From Agrocybe praecox (taxonomy: Eukaryota; Basidiomycota; Agaricomycetes; Agaricales; Agrocybaceae): a stretch of 64,000 bases of DNA. The notes below the pieces were generated by a model that was not told the DNA's origin, made no database searches, and worked only from the letters and a program-made list of their open reading frames with translations. The translations under genes and the position numbers were made by a program. The stretch spans positions 3,015,618-3,079,617 of the forward strand of contig OZ024850.1 of the NCBI GenBank assembly GCA_964017145.1, written 5' to 3'. Positions within the stretch are counted from its first letter, which is position 1. Each line of letters starts with the position of its first letter. This document shows, piece by piece, positions 23,178 through 37,287 of the stretch.

Positions 23178-23624
23178 ATTTAGGTGTAGAACTTATTATC
23201 AATGCCAACTTTGCCGGAGACTCAAATGGCCCTGCTAAAAAAGAATCTGAAGATTGATGAACAAAGGAATGAAAGCAAAAAAAGAGTCAAAATATGGTGA
23301 ATGGTGATAGTAAGCGTTGAAGCTGTTGTGTTGTTTGTTTTGAGGTCCTTTAATAATGGATGTTGAATGGTATTCTTGAATTTATCTTGTTAGTATAAGT
23401 CACACAAAATGAGAGCAGGCAAGAAGAAAAAAAGCGCAAAAAAACAATAACATACTTATCATACTTGTGGGTACAAAAAAAGAGTAACGTAGTCTAATAA
23501 ACAGTGCTGTATGTACAAAAAAAAAAAACAAAGGCATCCATGAAAAGCAGGCAAGAAGGTCAGAGCAATAGAAGTAGATACAAGGATTAAAATACTAGTG
23601 AGCGCTCAGCTTTTGACAAAAGAA

Positions 23625-26254
23625 CTACAATCCACCCATATGAAGTTGATCCAAAAATCTTTCCGAATGGTCTTCAAGCTTCTTGGAAAGCCTGCGCTGG
23701 TTTCCGTTTATGCGCACACTTAATCTCCATTCAGACTGTGTCAATGGTTTAGCGTCACCTCTTTGAATACTTTGTATACGCTTGTTAAACCATGCTTCAA
23801 GATATTCAGTCCAAAAAGGGTATGCTACATTTGCTTTCCATGTTTTGTCCGTTGGCCACCAGGACTTGATGACGATTTCAACCTTTTCAGCTAAAATAAT
23901 GATTAGTATTAGAATTTTATTTTATTTTCAAAGAATTTCATACCTTGTTCACATCTGTATGCACCACATATAACATCCATTTCTGCTTCTGAGCAAACAT
24001 CATCAAAGTAGCCTTTCCCATCATTGGTCTTGTACTCAACGCAAGTGTCTGTATGCTTCCACTTGCTGGATAAAACATCATCAAAGCTGCAGTTAACAGA
24101 CAACCTCCAAACAATACCCCCAGTTTTCAGAGCCTTTTTTGCTATCTCATTGTTGCTAAGCAATGCTCGTCGATCCTGGCGGTACAATTCGTAATCAGCT
24201 GCATTAAAAACATAGCCTGCAGTTCTGAAATGTATGTAAGGTTGGTAGACATGCATTGGTTCCTTGTATCCAGTGTTGGGAAATAGAACTTGGAATTGAA
24301 TTCCTTTTTGAAGCAGTTCCCGACAGATTTCGTAGTCGCCCATATTGTCTTCATATCTGCATATCATGAGAGCCAATGAGGCGGTCTTTACACCAAGACT
24401 CCATTCCACAGTAGATGAGCATCCCATGTCGAGCATAAAAATATAAGAGTCCTGCGAGCGTATTTTTTTGATGTATCTTTTACCCCCGCTACCAGCTAAG
24501 GGAAATCGGCATACTCGGAATAGGTCCCAGTTCTCTGGTAAAGGACTCTTGCCTACAGTGCACAAGCCCATCAAGAAATTCAGAGCTGCTGACGATACAT
24601 CAGACCGAAAGAAGTTTTCATCAACTGCATCCTTTCCAAGCAGATTGCTGTACATGATTTTATCCTTGTCCTTGAGCTGCAGATTTGGAGATAATGACTC
24701 AGGATCCAAAGGAGGAATGTATCCCATGTATCGATGGAGAATATCGATTGCCTCATACTCATTGGCATCATCCATCATCAATTCCTCCCAGGTTAGAAGC
24801 TGATTAGACCAGTAGTAGTGACCCTTCAGATTGTCGTGACTAGTACTACTCGTTTCCAACTCCAGTGGATAATTTGCCATGTCATCCTCCATGTTGTAAT
24901 GCTCCTCTTCTTGTCGGCCGTACAAGACCTGATTCATCATGTCTTCTTCCTCAATTTCATCCTCTTCCTTGTCACCAAATGCAGAGCAGCAGTCCCATTC
25001 CCCAAATACACTGCTATATTGTTTCTGATTTCTGCCGTAAAAGATCAGAGTATCCTCTTTTTCAGCACGCGTGACTGTTCTTCTTTGGTAAATATCCATT
25101 TCATCTCGCTCCCATACGAAGACCTTTATCTTTTGGAATCCTCCAGCGTTATCCCTCTGCAACCGCCTCCTTTTGGTCTCTTGAGACTCCTTTTCTTCAA
25201 TTTCCTTAGTCCGTCTAGCTCTTTCCTCTATAAAAGCATTTAAAACTGACTTTGGATCTACAGCGCTCGGTGTCGTTGTCAAAAAGGTGGTGGCGGATTG
25301 CATAGATTCAGGAGAAGGAGCAAATTTTAATAGATTATTATTGTCCATTTCTCTTTGTCCCCATTTGTACCATACAGGTATATTGAATTCCACAAACCAT
25401 TCGACGGGGAATTGATGTTTCATAGGATCTACTAAATCAACTATGACCCCGACTCGTTCAACGCTACCATCAAATGCACCACATGTGGCATTTACGGCTG
25501 AAACAAAACCTTCATACCAATCCTCTCGTACCAGGGTTCGAAACCAGGTAAACTTTTCAATTGCCTTGCCCCCGGAAGGTTCAATAGTCTCGCAGACAGC
25601 TATAGCGTAAGATAGTCTGCATAGCAAGTAGGAGTACCACTCCCTGCAGCGCACAATATCTGCACGTAATTCCTCGTTGCTAGTATGTTTTCCGCCACAT
25701 GTAAATGCACGTTCGATGATAGTGGGTGTCGGCGGCATGTTTCCTATGTTTGAAAGAGAAATAAAGGAAAGCTTCAGACTGTGCTCAAGTCTATGCCAAC
25801 GAATTATATCCTGGCTCCTCATGTAAAAGGTTTTGTCTCTGTTTCGACAATGATAGACTGGTGTCTCCAAGGCCCATCCAAAGGGTCCTTTTTGGATAGG
25901 ATTTATATCTAAGAATGCCAGGTGGGCATACTCCAATGTCCACCATCTAGGCTCGCGAAGGATCTCTATTGAGTCTTGCTGTGGGTTAAAAGAAAGTGGT
26001 TCTTTCGATGGTTTTGGAGGAACATTTATAAGGGGTCTGCGACAGTTGGGAGAATAAAAAAGATCGCCATTGATCAAACATGTACGTCCAATAGATCCTG
26101 CCTGCCTTTCTGAGCCCTCGAAAGTTTTCTGGGTTGCTTCATAGAACTTATGATACCTGTCTTTTCCAAAATACATCGGCCACATGAGAGGTCCAATTTC
26201 ATGGCGTGTTTCACTGTAACCATCATTATTTAACTTCACGTGTGTCGACTCCAT
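23625..26254 (-). CDS. large uncharacterised protein (858 aa), transposon cargo candidate
   Basis: Exon 1 is 26254-23944, the intron 53 nt (GTATGA...TTTTAG), and exon 2 is 23890-23625. The long frame is free of stops. Visible features: an N-terminal region with WWTLEYAHLAFLD, FGWALETPVYHC and DIIRWHRLEHSL; PVEWFVEFNIPVWYKWGQRE near residue 295; an EERARRTKEIEEKESQETKR charged helix; a strongly acidic linker (DKEEDEIEEEDMMN); and a C-terminal region with YIFMLDMGCSSTVEWSLG. I have the impression of similar multicopy proteins in Agaricomycetes, but cannot name the family or function. No transposase, nuclease or oxidase motif is evident. Its intact state next to the transposase suggests it moves with the element. 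Confidence 0.7.
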
Positions 26255-26557
26255 GTCTAAAGTCCCCGGAATTTATGGTAAAGTACTTCGGGATTATGAT
26301 AGAAAATGTTAGCGTTCAGTCGCAGCACGAAAAGAGAAGAGAAACTCACCAAAATATGTCGCGAGCTGAGAAGAAACTAGTGCCAGAGGTTTTTAGAGAC
26401 ACTTACTGCAAATCTGGCTGACAAAAGCTATCACATTAGCATTTGTCATTGAAAAGCCACAACAGCAAAGAAATGCGAAAATAAACTTACCAAAATGCAG
26501 TTCCAACTGTAGCGCACAGGGTTGAGAGAACCTCACCACAAATCTGGCCTCCTGTTT

Positions 26558-26851
26558 GAAGTCCGGGCGTCCGCAGAAGTTGTTTTTTTTTGGTATTCGC
26601 GCGCCGCGTGGTTTCAGAGATGAGTAGAGAACCTCACGTCAACTCTAGCTACCAACGCGAATATGATAGGCCGACGACGAATGTCGAGAACGAAGGATTG
26701 ATTTGAAGTCCAGGCGTTCGCAGAAGTTGTTTTTTTTGGTATTTGCGCGCGCCACGTGGTTTCAGAGATGAGTAGAGAACCTCACGTCAACTCTAGCTAC
26801 CAATGCGACTATGATAGGCCGACGATCAATGTTGAAAATGAGAGGAGTGAC
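26558..26851 (+). repeat. 147-bp tandem duplication
   Basis: Unit 1 (26558-26704) and unit 2 (26705 to about 26851) both run from GAAGTCC through GCAGAAGTTG, TTTCAGAGATGAGTAGAGAA and ATGATAGGCCGACGA, with scattered differences. Unit 2 diverges near its end. Confidence 0.85.
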
Positions 26852-27127
26852 AGAATTACGAAGCTGATAAGAATAGAAAGAAAAGATGTTCCCCTGAAAT
26901 TCGGTGAAATCTCCGATGGTCACAACTGTCACAGTGTGTACTTACTATTTCTGGAATCCGCTTGACTTTTATTTACATACCCCTATTATTACTTTCGAAG
27001 ATGTAATTTAGTACAGCCTTTCTGTAGCCTTTAATTTGAACAGTTTTTAAAATTTCCAGACTGCGTGGGTACAGTTGAGTTAGAAATATGTTTTACGCAA
27101 AGAACAGAAGAACCCAAACTTCTGAAA

Positions 27128-27159
27128 GTCCGTCGCATGTGATGTTATTTCCCACGGTA
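27128..27159 (+). repeat. dispersed motif copy 1 (GTCGCATGNGAT...TTTCCCACGGT)
   Basis: One of four same-strand copies in the middle of the giant element. This copy has a degenerate palindrome. Confidence 0.7.
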
Positions 27160-27287
27160 ATCTAAATTCTCAAGGGCACATATGGCGGCAGAGTCCACCC
27201 CAGCCTCTTATAATTCTGTTTCATATATACTATGGCCTTTTACGCTGGCTCATTTTACCTAAGAGGACTCCAGACGCTTTCTGTACC

Positions 27288-27842
27288 ATGAGCTCCAGCA
27301 GCAGGATTTATCAGAATGACTACCCCACACTCGCCACTGCCTTCAAGTTGCTGCATCGTGGGTTGAAGGGATGGCGAGGCTCGACGTCGACAAAACAGCC
27401 TCATAGGTTGGTACCAGCCACAACATCTTTGGCTGTAGCTGCACCCGCTAAAGAGGGCCCTGGTCCTTTAACTTTAACTCCTCCTATGTGGACAAATTTC
27501 GAAGCGCGTACGACAGGAACAGCCAGTTATTCTCAGTATCAACAGTATTCACGCCCACAGCAACGGCAGCCCCAGCTCCACACATACAGCACGACGAGTA
27601 GCGCAAACACGAGTAATGGCCCGACGACGACGAATAGCAATGTTAGTATGACATTGCCTCTCAAATCCATCCACGCATTTGGCACCATTAACCTCTTCTC
27701 CGGACCAAAAACCCAGCTTCAACCTTTTTGGGAACATAGCGAGCTTGCGGGTGCTTTAGCACCTCCAGCGAACGCGCCGCAATATGTCGTCACTGGATTG
27801 CTTGGACTTCATGCAGACGCGATCGGCCCATTTCACCGCTGA
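27288..27842 (+). CDS. hypothetical Gln/Thr-rich ORF, 184 aa
   Basis: ATG at 27288 to TGA at 27840. It contains SYSQYQQYSRPQQRQPQ and a Thr/Asn/Ser-rich stretch, with no known domain. The surroundings are gene fragments, so it may itself be a fragment of a low-complexity host protein. Confidence 0.35.
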   Translation: MSSSSRIYQNDYPTLATAFKLLHRGLKGWRGSTSTKQPHRLVPATTSLAVAAPAKEGPGPLTLTPPMWTNFEARTTGTASYSQYQQYSRPQQRQPQLHTYSTTSSANTSNGPTTTNSNVSMTLPLKSIHAFGTINLFSGPKTQLQPFWEHSELAGALAPPANAPQYVVTGLLGLHADAIGPFHR

Positions 27843-28762
27843 GAAGACGTGCGAGATGATCTGCTATTTGTGGTTCGCCCCTTGCAGTAATATGAAGAAA
27901 GGCGTGAAGAAGGAAGGGACATGGATGAGCAAGAAGAGTAAGAGGGGGGAAAATTGTTCTGTTGATTGAGAGTCCTTAGAGCCATCTTAGATTGCTCACG
28001 ATGTTGTAGTTTACTCATGACTTAATGTACATCCAGTTGTCGAACACGGAAACTTGAGGGAATGTTACCATTTGAAACAAATATATTCATCCATTCAAAC
28101 ATACATGAAATTTTAGTATAAATTTGGTGGAATACAGAATCGAGGCTGTATACATGTCTATCGCATGCGACGGAAGTTCCCACGGACTTGATAGGGCAAA
28201 GTCACTTATGTTCTTGAATAAAAACGAGGCTGTGGAGTGGCTGAGGTTTGTGATGATTTCTGGAGTTTCTGAACAAATTACGCCTCTATATTGGAGAGCA
28301 TTGCGATTTTACCAGCAAGAGTGGGAGTTCGGTAAGCACGAGGCATTCTTGTATTGAACATTTATACTCACCTCGTTTCGTGCCTAGCTCGATGATGACA
28401 CGCGCGTGCATTGACTGTGTATTCGCTTTCCACAAGATGTAGAGCTGACGAGGACATGAAATGGGTGAGTACGAAGCCTTTTTGGAATCTGAAACTCAAC
28501 ACTCACCTTATAAAATACGACGCTTTGCGAATTCAATTGAACAATCGCCTTCCTACTCACGTCAATAATGACGCTCGACGAAGGACATACGGAGCATGCC
28601 GCACGATAACCAATTGGTGTGGTTGAGTTTGGGGTTGGTGTTGGAGCTGGACTGGATGCTGAGGCTCTGTATCGGAGGAACGCCCTGATATAGATGGTCA
28701 GGTAAACACAAGAGGCATGGTGTGAACTGAAGAAGGATGAATGTGTGAAGAAGTCGAAGTCG
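27843..28762. other. no supported gene
   Basis: Short frames only; the second copy of the dispersed motif is at 28159-28186. Confidence 0.4.
28159..28186 (+). repeat. dispersed motif copy 2
   Basis: TCGCATGCGAC followed by GTTCCCACGG; the same orientation and spacing as the other copies. Confidence 0.7.
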
Positions 28763-29514
28763 TTAACGCCGCAGACGGAGAAGATGAAGGTAAGGATTGA
28801 CTACAGTAAGTCGACTTGGAGTGTGAATGTCGCTGAGGCTGTGATGGAAGATGATGGTGCTGCGGTTGGTGGTGAGAGAAGATGAAGACGAAGATTGATA
28901 GTGCTGCTGCTGCTGTGATTGCGGGTGGTGTGCCCATCTACTCCCACCAGTTATTGTTCTTCTATTTTCACTCAAACTTGGATCGGGAGAGGCAGATAAT
29001 GGAGGTGCTGGCGGGGGAGTTGGCGTCCATTGCTGTGGGTGTGGTTGATGATGATGCGCCATCGATATGCTTGAACTTGTCGATACATGCAAAGGCCTGG
29101 TGCTTACATACCCGCTACTACTCCCATATGTTGCTGAGTATGTTGAGCTGGGCCCCGAGGCCGAAGCCGAGGAACTCAATGGTGGCGGCGGTGGAGGCAA
29201 TGGGATGTGCAAAGACGACGAAGTCGTTGAAGATGTTGGATGTTGGGCATAACGGTGCGAAACTTGAGGTCTCTGCGGCGGGTTCTGATATTGGCTCTGA
29301 CTCTGGCTTGAGTAAAGAAAAGCCGATGAGGACGAAGACGAAGCAGGAAGGGGATGTGCTGTTGATATTGCTGAAAATGGCTCAACGATGATTGTGGCAA
29401 TGAGTTGTACGACCCCGTCGTCGATGAGCTGGAAGAATAAGGATCGTATCCTCCTGATGATCCATGCGCAGAATAACGGCCATGAGAAAGTCTAGCAAAT
29501 CCTAAGATGTTCAA
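28763..29514 (-). pseudogene. Ser/Pro/Gln-rich protein fragment with frameshift
   Basis: Two overlapping minus-strand frames encode the same style of sequence: an upstream part with GGYDPYSSSSSTTGSYNSLP, and a downstream part with HIPLPPPPPPLSSSASASG, HHHQPHPQQWTPTPPP and QSQQQQHYQSSSSSS. Neither begins with ATG and they are out of frame with each other, so at least one indel separates them. It probably derives from a low-complexity host protein. No domain to identify it. Confidence 0.4.
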
Positions 29515-30349
29515 GGCAATTCGGGCTCTAGGCGGGTCAAGATGGCGATACAGCTGGCCTTCAAATTTGCCTGTCGTTTAGATTAGTAAACAAAGCTGGT
29601 AGTTCAAGAGCAAGAGCGAAATCAAGGAAGTGAATAAAAATCCATATCCAGAACAAAGGAACAATGACGAAGCAGGAACGCGAAAGTTAAATGGACACGA
29701 CGAGTGCTTTATTTCTTCCAACACCGAAGAAGAAGAAAGAGAAAAAATATATAATGTGTATAAGGAGGACTAGAAGTGTTATCAAACTTGAATTTAGCCT
29801 GTCCGTCAGTCAAGACAAGGCTTGAGAGGACGGAGAGACTGAGGACGGGGTTTCTATCCATCCTCATCATTGTCACTTCCAAAAATAAAGGGCGATGTGG
29901 GATGCAGTCATCGGGGTCGCTTTGCCGCCAGAAGTGAATTCTGAAGCAGAGTAATGCCTACTGCATTTAGTCGCAGATAGCACTCTTGTCTTGGAAGAAA
30001 AAATGGCAACGAAACTTGGAAGCAAAGGACACATAAAACTGAAGAAATAACGAGGTCCGACACACACCTATCCCCCTAAGCGTTGCAGTCCACAGCTTTC
30101 TCTTTCAAAACCTTTTACTTCCGCCATCTATTGTCACAGTAAGGCACCTTATGCCCGTTGCTCACTGCTTCGCTGGTGTCCTCTTCCTCCAAGGCAGCTC
30201 TGGTCAATCGACGCTACAACCTGAGGAAGAGCCTGTTCCAAGGAGCCGAAATGAGTGATTGTTCGTTGAATGGATACAGTCATAGGCCGAACGTACCTTG
30301 ATATCCAGATCCATATCAATATCCCTTTCCTTGATGTTCTTTCTCAACC
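29515..30349. other. no supported gene
   Basis: Mixed sequence with short frames only; no recognisable product. Confidence 0.4.
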
Positions 30350-30655
30350 TCATTCCACAACATACCCACTTATTCGATGATCAATAACGCTAAGATCCAC
30401 ACTGGCCGCTGCCTCATTTATAGTCGACGTTTCCAATCTCTTGACCACAAAGTCAACAGCTTCGCGGAACGATTCGTCTTCCGGATCGTCCTCTTCCTTC
30501 GCCCCAGTGATCTGAGTGACAAGGGTCTGGCATTGAAGTATGAGCCGCGATCGAGCCTGGCGCGAATTGGGACGTAAGGAAAAGCGGGACTGTGGACGAG
30601 TAGATGCACTCGATGTGGGCCGTGCTCCAAGACTTGAGCCTGGTCGTTTCCTCAA
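30350..30655 (-). pseudogene. N-terminal exon resembling a fungal gamma-tubulin complex component
   Basis: About 100 residues without an ATG. They have a Ser/Arg/Pro-rich start (RPTSSASTRPQSRFSLRP), then RQARSRLILQCQTLVTQITG, FREAVDFVVKRLE and SVIDHRISG, ending at a GTATGT donor-like site. This arrangement recalls the N-termini of Agaricomycete GCP/Spc97-98 proteins (memory of the family, tentative). The rest of the gene is absent. Confidence 0.35.
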
Positions 30656-30799
30656 ATGCGCGCGTCCTATTCAAGTTGTTTGGTACAAAAGTCGATAGGT
30701 ACAGAGAGGATGTGTCAGGGAGAAAGGTGCGTGAGCCAAGACTTCAAGCATTCGGGACGGCGCGGACGCGATGGTAAAACAGGAGCGATGAGATGGATC

Positions 30800-31100
30800 C
30801 TATAAGCGAATGTTCGGGATGTATCTATGAATTGGACGCCGATCCTTCAAGTACATCCTCTTCAAGCTCCGGTTCATATCACCCATGACAATGACAGGCA
30901 TCCCTGAAGACCAATTGGCAATGTACGTCGATACCTGGGCGAAGTTCTTCGATCTCGCATTCACGTCGCCCATCTCGGACCCGGCATCTATATGCAAGTT
31001 GTATACATCCACCCACAGACCGTCGGAGACGCGTGTATAGTAGGGTGAATATCATAGACTTGAAAAGGCGAATGTCCGTCAGTCGGCATTGAACTCTAGT
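30800..31100 (-). pseudogene. fragment of an endonuclease/exonuclease/phosphatase-family protein
   Basis: The segment includes DVYNLHIDAGSEMGDVNARS, NFAQVSTYIANWSSG and PVIVMGDMNRS. The GD-N box and the YNLH-DAG strand are characteristic of secreted or cytosolic EEP (DNase I-like) proteins. It has no ATG, lacks the rest of the domain, and stops soon after GDMN. Broken and surely non-functional. Confidence 0.6.
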
Positions 31101-31430
31101 CAACTATATCAATTACACATACCTAAAAAAACGAACTTTCATATGTGCAGGCTACATATGTAAGGGTCCCTGAATATTGCCTCCTTTGACCTCGAGGAAA
31201 AATTATCCGGTCGGCGGTAAATCATCCTGCGGCGTATTGGTCCTTCTCAAGCCCCAGTTAATTGTTTTTGAAGATATCTATACGTAGCGTCAAAGATGTG
31301 TAGAGAACCTCACGACATCTCTGACGACCATAGAATAGAGTGAAGGCTAGATAGTAGTACTGAAGATAAAAATAAGTCAGAATGAAGTTTAGGTTTAGTC
31401 AGTGACATTTGTCATGGCGTGACATTGCGA

Positions 31431-31520
31431 ACATATCTTCCAAATTCGGACTTGGCGTCAATTACTTCCTCACTGCAATGATCATTTGTGCGTCGACTGG
31501 AGGTTCTCCGCTCGTCGCAC
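31431..31520 (+). repeat. promoter-like repeat copy 1 (pairs with 41290-41480)
   Basis: CAAATTCGGACTTGGC and GTGCGTCGACTGGAGGTTCT blocks occur in the same order here and at about 41300 and 41435; the spacing is longer in the second copy. Confidence 0.7.
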
Positions 31521-31539
31521 ATCTTTATCTTGCAGAATA

Positions 31540-31790
31540 GTGTTGGTGGCTACTGTTGATGCTAGTGTCTCTGGCCTCGGTGCAATATGGGTAAGCACAT
31601 TGCGTCTTTCTCCCTAATAAAGTTGTCCTAACGTCTGTATATTATAGCTTTTGAATGAGCAAAGCGGTCACGAAGTCCACCTCTATGAGTCGGGCTCGGA
31701 GCCCGGTGTCCACGCGAACATCGTGCGCTATTTTACAAAGGGAAAACAACCGGATGAAGGCGTTGACATGTTCTCACTTAGTTCAGTTGT
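31540..31790 (+). pseudogene. N-terminal fragment of an FAD/NAD(P)-binding amine-oxidase-like protein
   Basis: Two exon pieces (31540-31590, 31648-31790) joined by a GT-AG intron read VDASVSGLGAIW followed by LLNEQSGHEVHLYESGSEPG and HANIVRYF. This is the dinucleotide-binding start of the FAD oxidoreductase family that carries a GxGxxG, a 'HEVHLYE' strand and a 'GGHANTV'-like turn. The GxGxxG is lost (D and S replace two Gly), and the rest of the protein is missing. Confidence 0.55.
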
Positions 31791-31992
31791 TGAAGTTTGT
31801 ACTGACTTGAACAGACAACGAAGGTCCCGGCATTCGTATCCTACCCACAGAGATGTCTTTCAGCGTATCTGCTGCACACTGTGGAGGGTAATAATGAGTG
31901 CCAAATATCTATTAGAGAATACTCCCAACGAAAAGGATACTTCGACGTCTTCTGTGATGAATACCTGATAGTAAGCTTTTCTGTTTTCTGTG

Positions 31993-32045
31993 AAATTGGC
32001 GTATTGACCAAGCAACTAGCCAATGGTAGCGGCCATTTGGAGTAG
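31993..32045 (+). repeat. direct repeat flanking the methyltransferase pseudogene, left copy
   Basis: About 50 bp starting AAATTGGCGTATTGACCA, nearly identical to 34678-34731 on the same strand. Confidence 0.85.
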
Positions 32046-32053
32046 ACATTTAT

Positions 32054-34078
<2,025 letters not shown>

Positions 34079-35263
34079 GGTTTTTTTTCTTGCTATCTTG
34101 ATAAATTTCATTCCCGTCTGTTATGTTTTGTTTGATTGTCGCTCTCCTTCTTTTCGAGCCTTTTCTCTTTTATGTTTTTGAACCTTTTTTCTGTTTGTCT
34201 GTTTGTCAAAGGACGTACGCTAATCAGTTGTCAGGTCATAATCTCACCCTCTTTACCATTTCGATGGTTTGCCACTATCCATCTACGTCTATCACTTCCC
34301 TCGAATGCTCAACCTCAAAACTAAATACGTCGACATAACATCCATCCGCAACTACGGACCCTGGGGCATATATAACCACATTACGTCCGCCCTTATCTCA
34401 TCGCGGTTTTCTTTTATTTGGCTATTTTATTTTTATAGGTAACAATCGTTTGCAATTCCTACGATGATTTCTGGTTGTAGGATTTTCTGCCGTGTACTAT
34501 TCAGAGATACTTCACATATAGTTGTGCCTTTATATCATAGTCTGCCCTACCTGTGTCTTGCTCTGTCATTTGCTTCATCATTCATTCATCTCATTGTAGA
34601 CATTTTTTAAAGCTGTTTTATGCTTGAGGCTTGGATAGATGTATACAGTGCCGTTAAAGCATCAGGTTTTCCGTCCTAAAATTGGCGTATTGACCAGGCA
34701 ACTAGCCAATGGTAGCGGCCATCTGGAATACACTTCCTGACAAATGTAGTCTCGAATTTCCTGCACGCACTCTCGTAAGCTTTTTACTCTTTGGATCAAA
34801 AAACAATGACCAACTTGATAACTAGATCACTTTCATATCGTAATCCGATTTGAGCACATTCTTATAAGCCTTTATCATCACCGCATTTGCTTCGAATGCC
34901 GCCACCTTTGTTGGTTAGACTGATCCCCACATGTGGGCCTGTCGTGCATCGTGCAAACACTACTCTCCTTTGTATATACTCGCCTCTTGTCTTGTTTGTC
35001 GTGCCCTTCTTTTGGAATTCCGAGAACAACGCGATGACAATGCCTTGTAAGCACAGGAGCTGGGATAACGGGCAAAATCTGATTGCAAATCGGACCTGGA
35101 GTCGGGAGGACCTAATGACTTGGATGGATTGTAGCTATCGAAATCTTGTCCATACAATGTATCTTAATCCAACACAATAACCTCATTATTATCTGACACT
35201 TTCTGGGAGCTGAAACGACGAATTTTGCATAAGCATGGTGTTATCTTCATGGGGAGAATCAGT
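34079..35263. other. no supported gene; right copy of the direct repeat
   Basis: T-rich sequence after the PRMT1 remnant, the direct repeat at 34678-34731, then unassigned short frames. Confidence 0.45.
34678..34731 (+). repeat. direct repeat flanking the methyltransferase pseudogene, right copy
   Basis: Pairs with 31993-32045; the interval between starts is about 2.69 kb. Confidence 0.85.
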
Positions 35264-35686
35264 TTACCTCTCGTCTTCCTCTGCAGTCAAGTCCAGCGGG
35301 TTTGCCCAACATCCCGGCAGCACATGAAGCTCCATGTATAATTGGGAAGATTGACTGAAGGTGCCCAGAATTCTCATCAACATTCCTCTTCTATTGCAGA
35401 TCCATTCGGGTCCCAATAAACCAGTTGAAAGTTCAACCTTCTTGTGGCCTTGAGGATGTTTGATGACCGAATCAGGTGTTTCGATGGCTTCTTTCCATTT
35501 TTCCCCTTCTTTCCAATAGAGCTGCGAATTTGGTCCCTTGTATAGGATGTAGAGGTCGCCCGAGACTCCGACGATATCCATTGGTAGGAGCATGGTGGAA
35601 TGATACATTTGATAGGAGTGGCATCTCCCTTCAATATCTGCCAATCGCTTGGTTTTGGATGGAATTATAATTGCTGTGATCTCCAT
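35264..35686 (-). CDS. hypothetical protein or 5' exon, 140 aa
   Basis: ATG at 35686 to a stop at 35264; contains GDLYILYKGPNSQLYWKEGE and LLGPEWICNRRG. A GTAAAC donor-like site follows LTAEEDE, so it may be the first exon of a gene whose remainder was not found. No family recognised. It lies among gene fragments. Confidence 0.35.
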   Translation of the reverse strand: MEITAIIIPSKTKRLADIEGRCHSYQMYHSTMLLPMDIVGVSGDLYILYKGPNSQLYWKEGEKWKEAIETPDSVIKHPQGHKKVELSTGLLGPEWICNRRGMLMRILGTFSQSSQLYMELHVLPGCWANPLDLTAEEDER

Positions 35687-37287
35687 GATTAGAGCGCAGA
35701 TGTTTTAGATTTCTGTGGGGGGATTATTGTGTTTTCTGGAAAAGCTGAATGTGGATTTTCCGTTTTCTTCCATGGATGTTCCCACGGTCCTTCGAAAAAA
35801 CATAACCTCTCGAATCTCCGCCACACCGAATGTGGATCACAACACCCCTGTGGCCCAACTCTCCTATTCAAGAACTTTTTTATATCATGCCAAAATGTGC
35901 ATTAAGCCACAATTAAGAGCGTTGTATGGTTGCCTGGACTCTTGTGTTAGGTATTGTCTTCTAAAAGTTCTTTCAAACAACTTCATCTTCGAAACCAAAT
36001 CGTAAGGTGAGAGTCTAATTCTCTATCGCTCTCGTTCTCTTGAAAAATGTTTTACTACAATATCTCTAATAAACAAATCATGTTATGCAGTTAAGCGATC
36101 ATGGTTCCTGAGCTAGCTTTTTGGACTCGGACCGTCGTCATCGTCATCCTTCTTTCGTCGATTTGGACCAGACTAGATGGATCAGAGGTGTGCGATTTCT
36201 TTTACTACAATGCCTCTAATAAACTTACAACCCAGAGTCTACATATCCGTACCCTGCCTTCCTCTCTGAAGACTCCAGGCATTTTGGGATGGGTCTGCAA
36301 GAGACGATTTCAGAGTACACGTGCAAGCTTGGACTTCTATTCCTCTGATGCCGTAGCATGATCTATTGGTGATGGTGCTGCTGGGCGACTAGAACTGATC
36401 GATAAGACCCAGATGTATCTCAGGCTGAACTGGCAGCTCGATGGGAGCAGCAATCACGAGGCACGATGGGGTGGTTGTTTTAGATGTGCTTCTAGTCTTC
36501 GTGTGGACTCGCACTTTTCCTCCGCTATTAAAAATGTCGCATCGCCCAACATCAAAGTATTCAAGCTTGTGTAAATTTGCCTCCTACACTACATGTTGTA
36601 CGAGCGGTGAGCTGGACTTGCGCTGCTTCCCATCAACATTTTCTAGCGTGACTTGGTCGATGTGAATCCCCTAATACGCTCTTTAGCACTGAGAATCTTA
36701 AGTGGGATGGGTAAGAGGGTACCGGCGGTAGGTAGTATTGGCGTTGAGGTTGGGATAGAGAAGCGTGCTAGGTATCCAAGTGCGTATATGATGAAAGCTT
36801 TTTTATAGTGCTTCGTCTATATACTCACCCTAAGCTTTAACACTCGGCACCGTTGCCGTAGTTCTCAAGGCCATCTCTCCTTTGACTCTCTGAGTTGTGT
36901 TTAGGGGGAGAAGGAGGTCGAGGATGATCACTGAGGATGATCACTGGAGGGTGCGAATTTGGATAGAAAGGTGTGGAGAAAGAGACTTGGACGGAGACTC
37001 GGAGAAAGACAGGTTCCATCTAGTACTTTACTTTTTAGTGCCCTCCATCACTGAACTTTGTACATACGTTAACTCAGTGGACATCTCCGTTAGTTGAACT
37101 TTTGAACTAATGGTTATTTTCATTGGTACAAAGCATCGTCTCCCGTAAAACTCAATGTCTCGATGAGTTGAGCCCCATCTCAATCACAAGTTCACGCTCT
37201 CTTGTCTTTAATATCTATAGCCGAGCCTGAAGTTTGTCAATCCCCGAGGATCGTTGGACCTGGTCATCATTATTGCTATACATTACA
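35687..37287. other. no supported gene
   Basis: Several short plus-strand frames (for example 36101-36361) share a Leu/Ser-rich style but no domain. Probably relic exons. Confidence 0.4.

Larger units (their letters stand above)
26255..27287. other. intergenic with tandem repeat
   Basis: Apart from the 147-bp tandem duplication listed separately, no gene is recognised. The motif AGAGAACCTCAC recurs here (about 26525, 26624 and 26773) and again near 31297. Confidence 0.5.
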
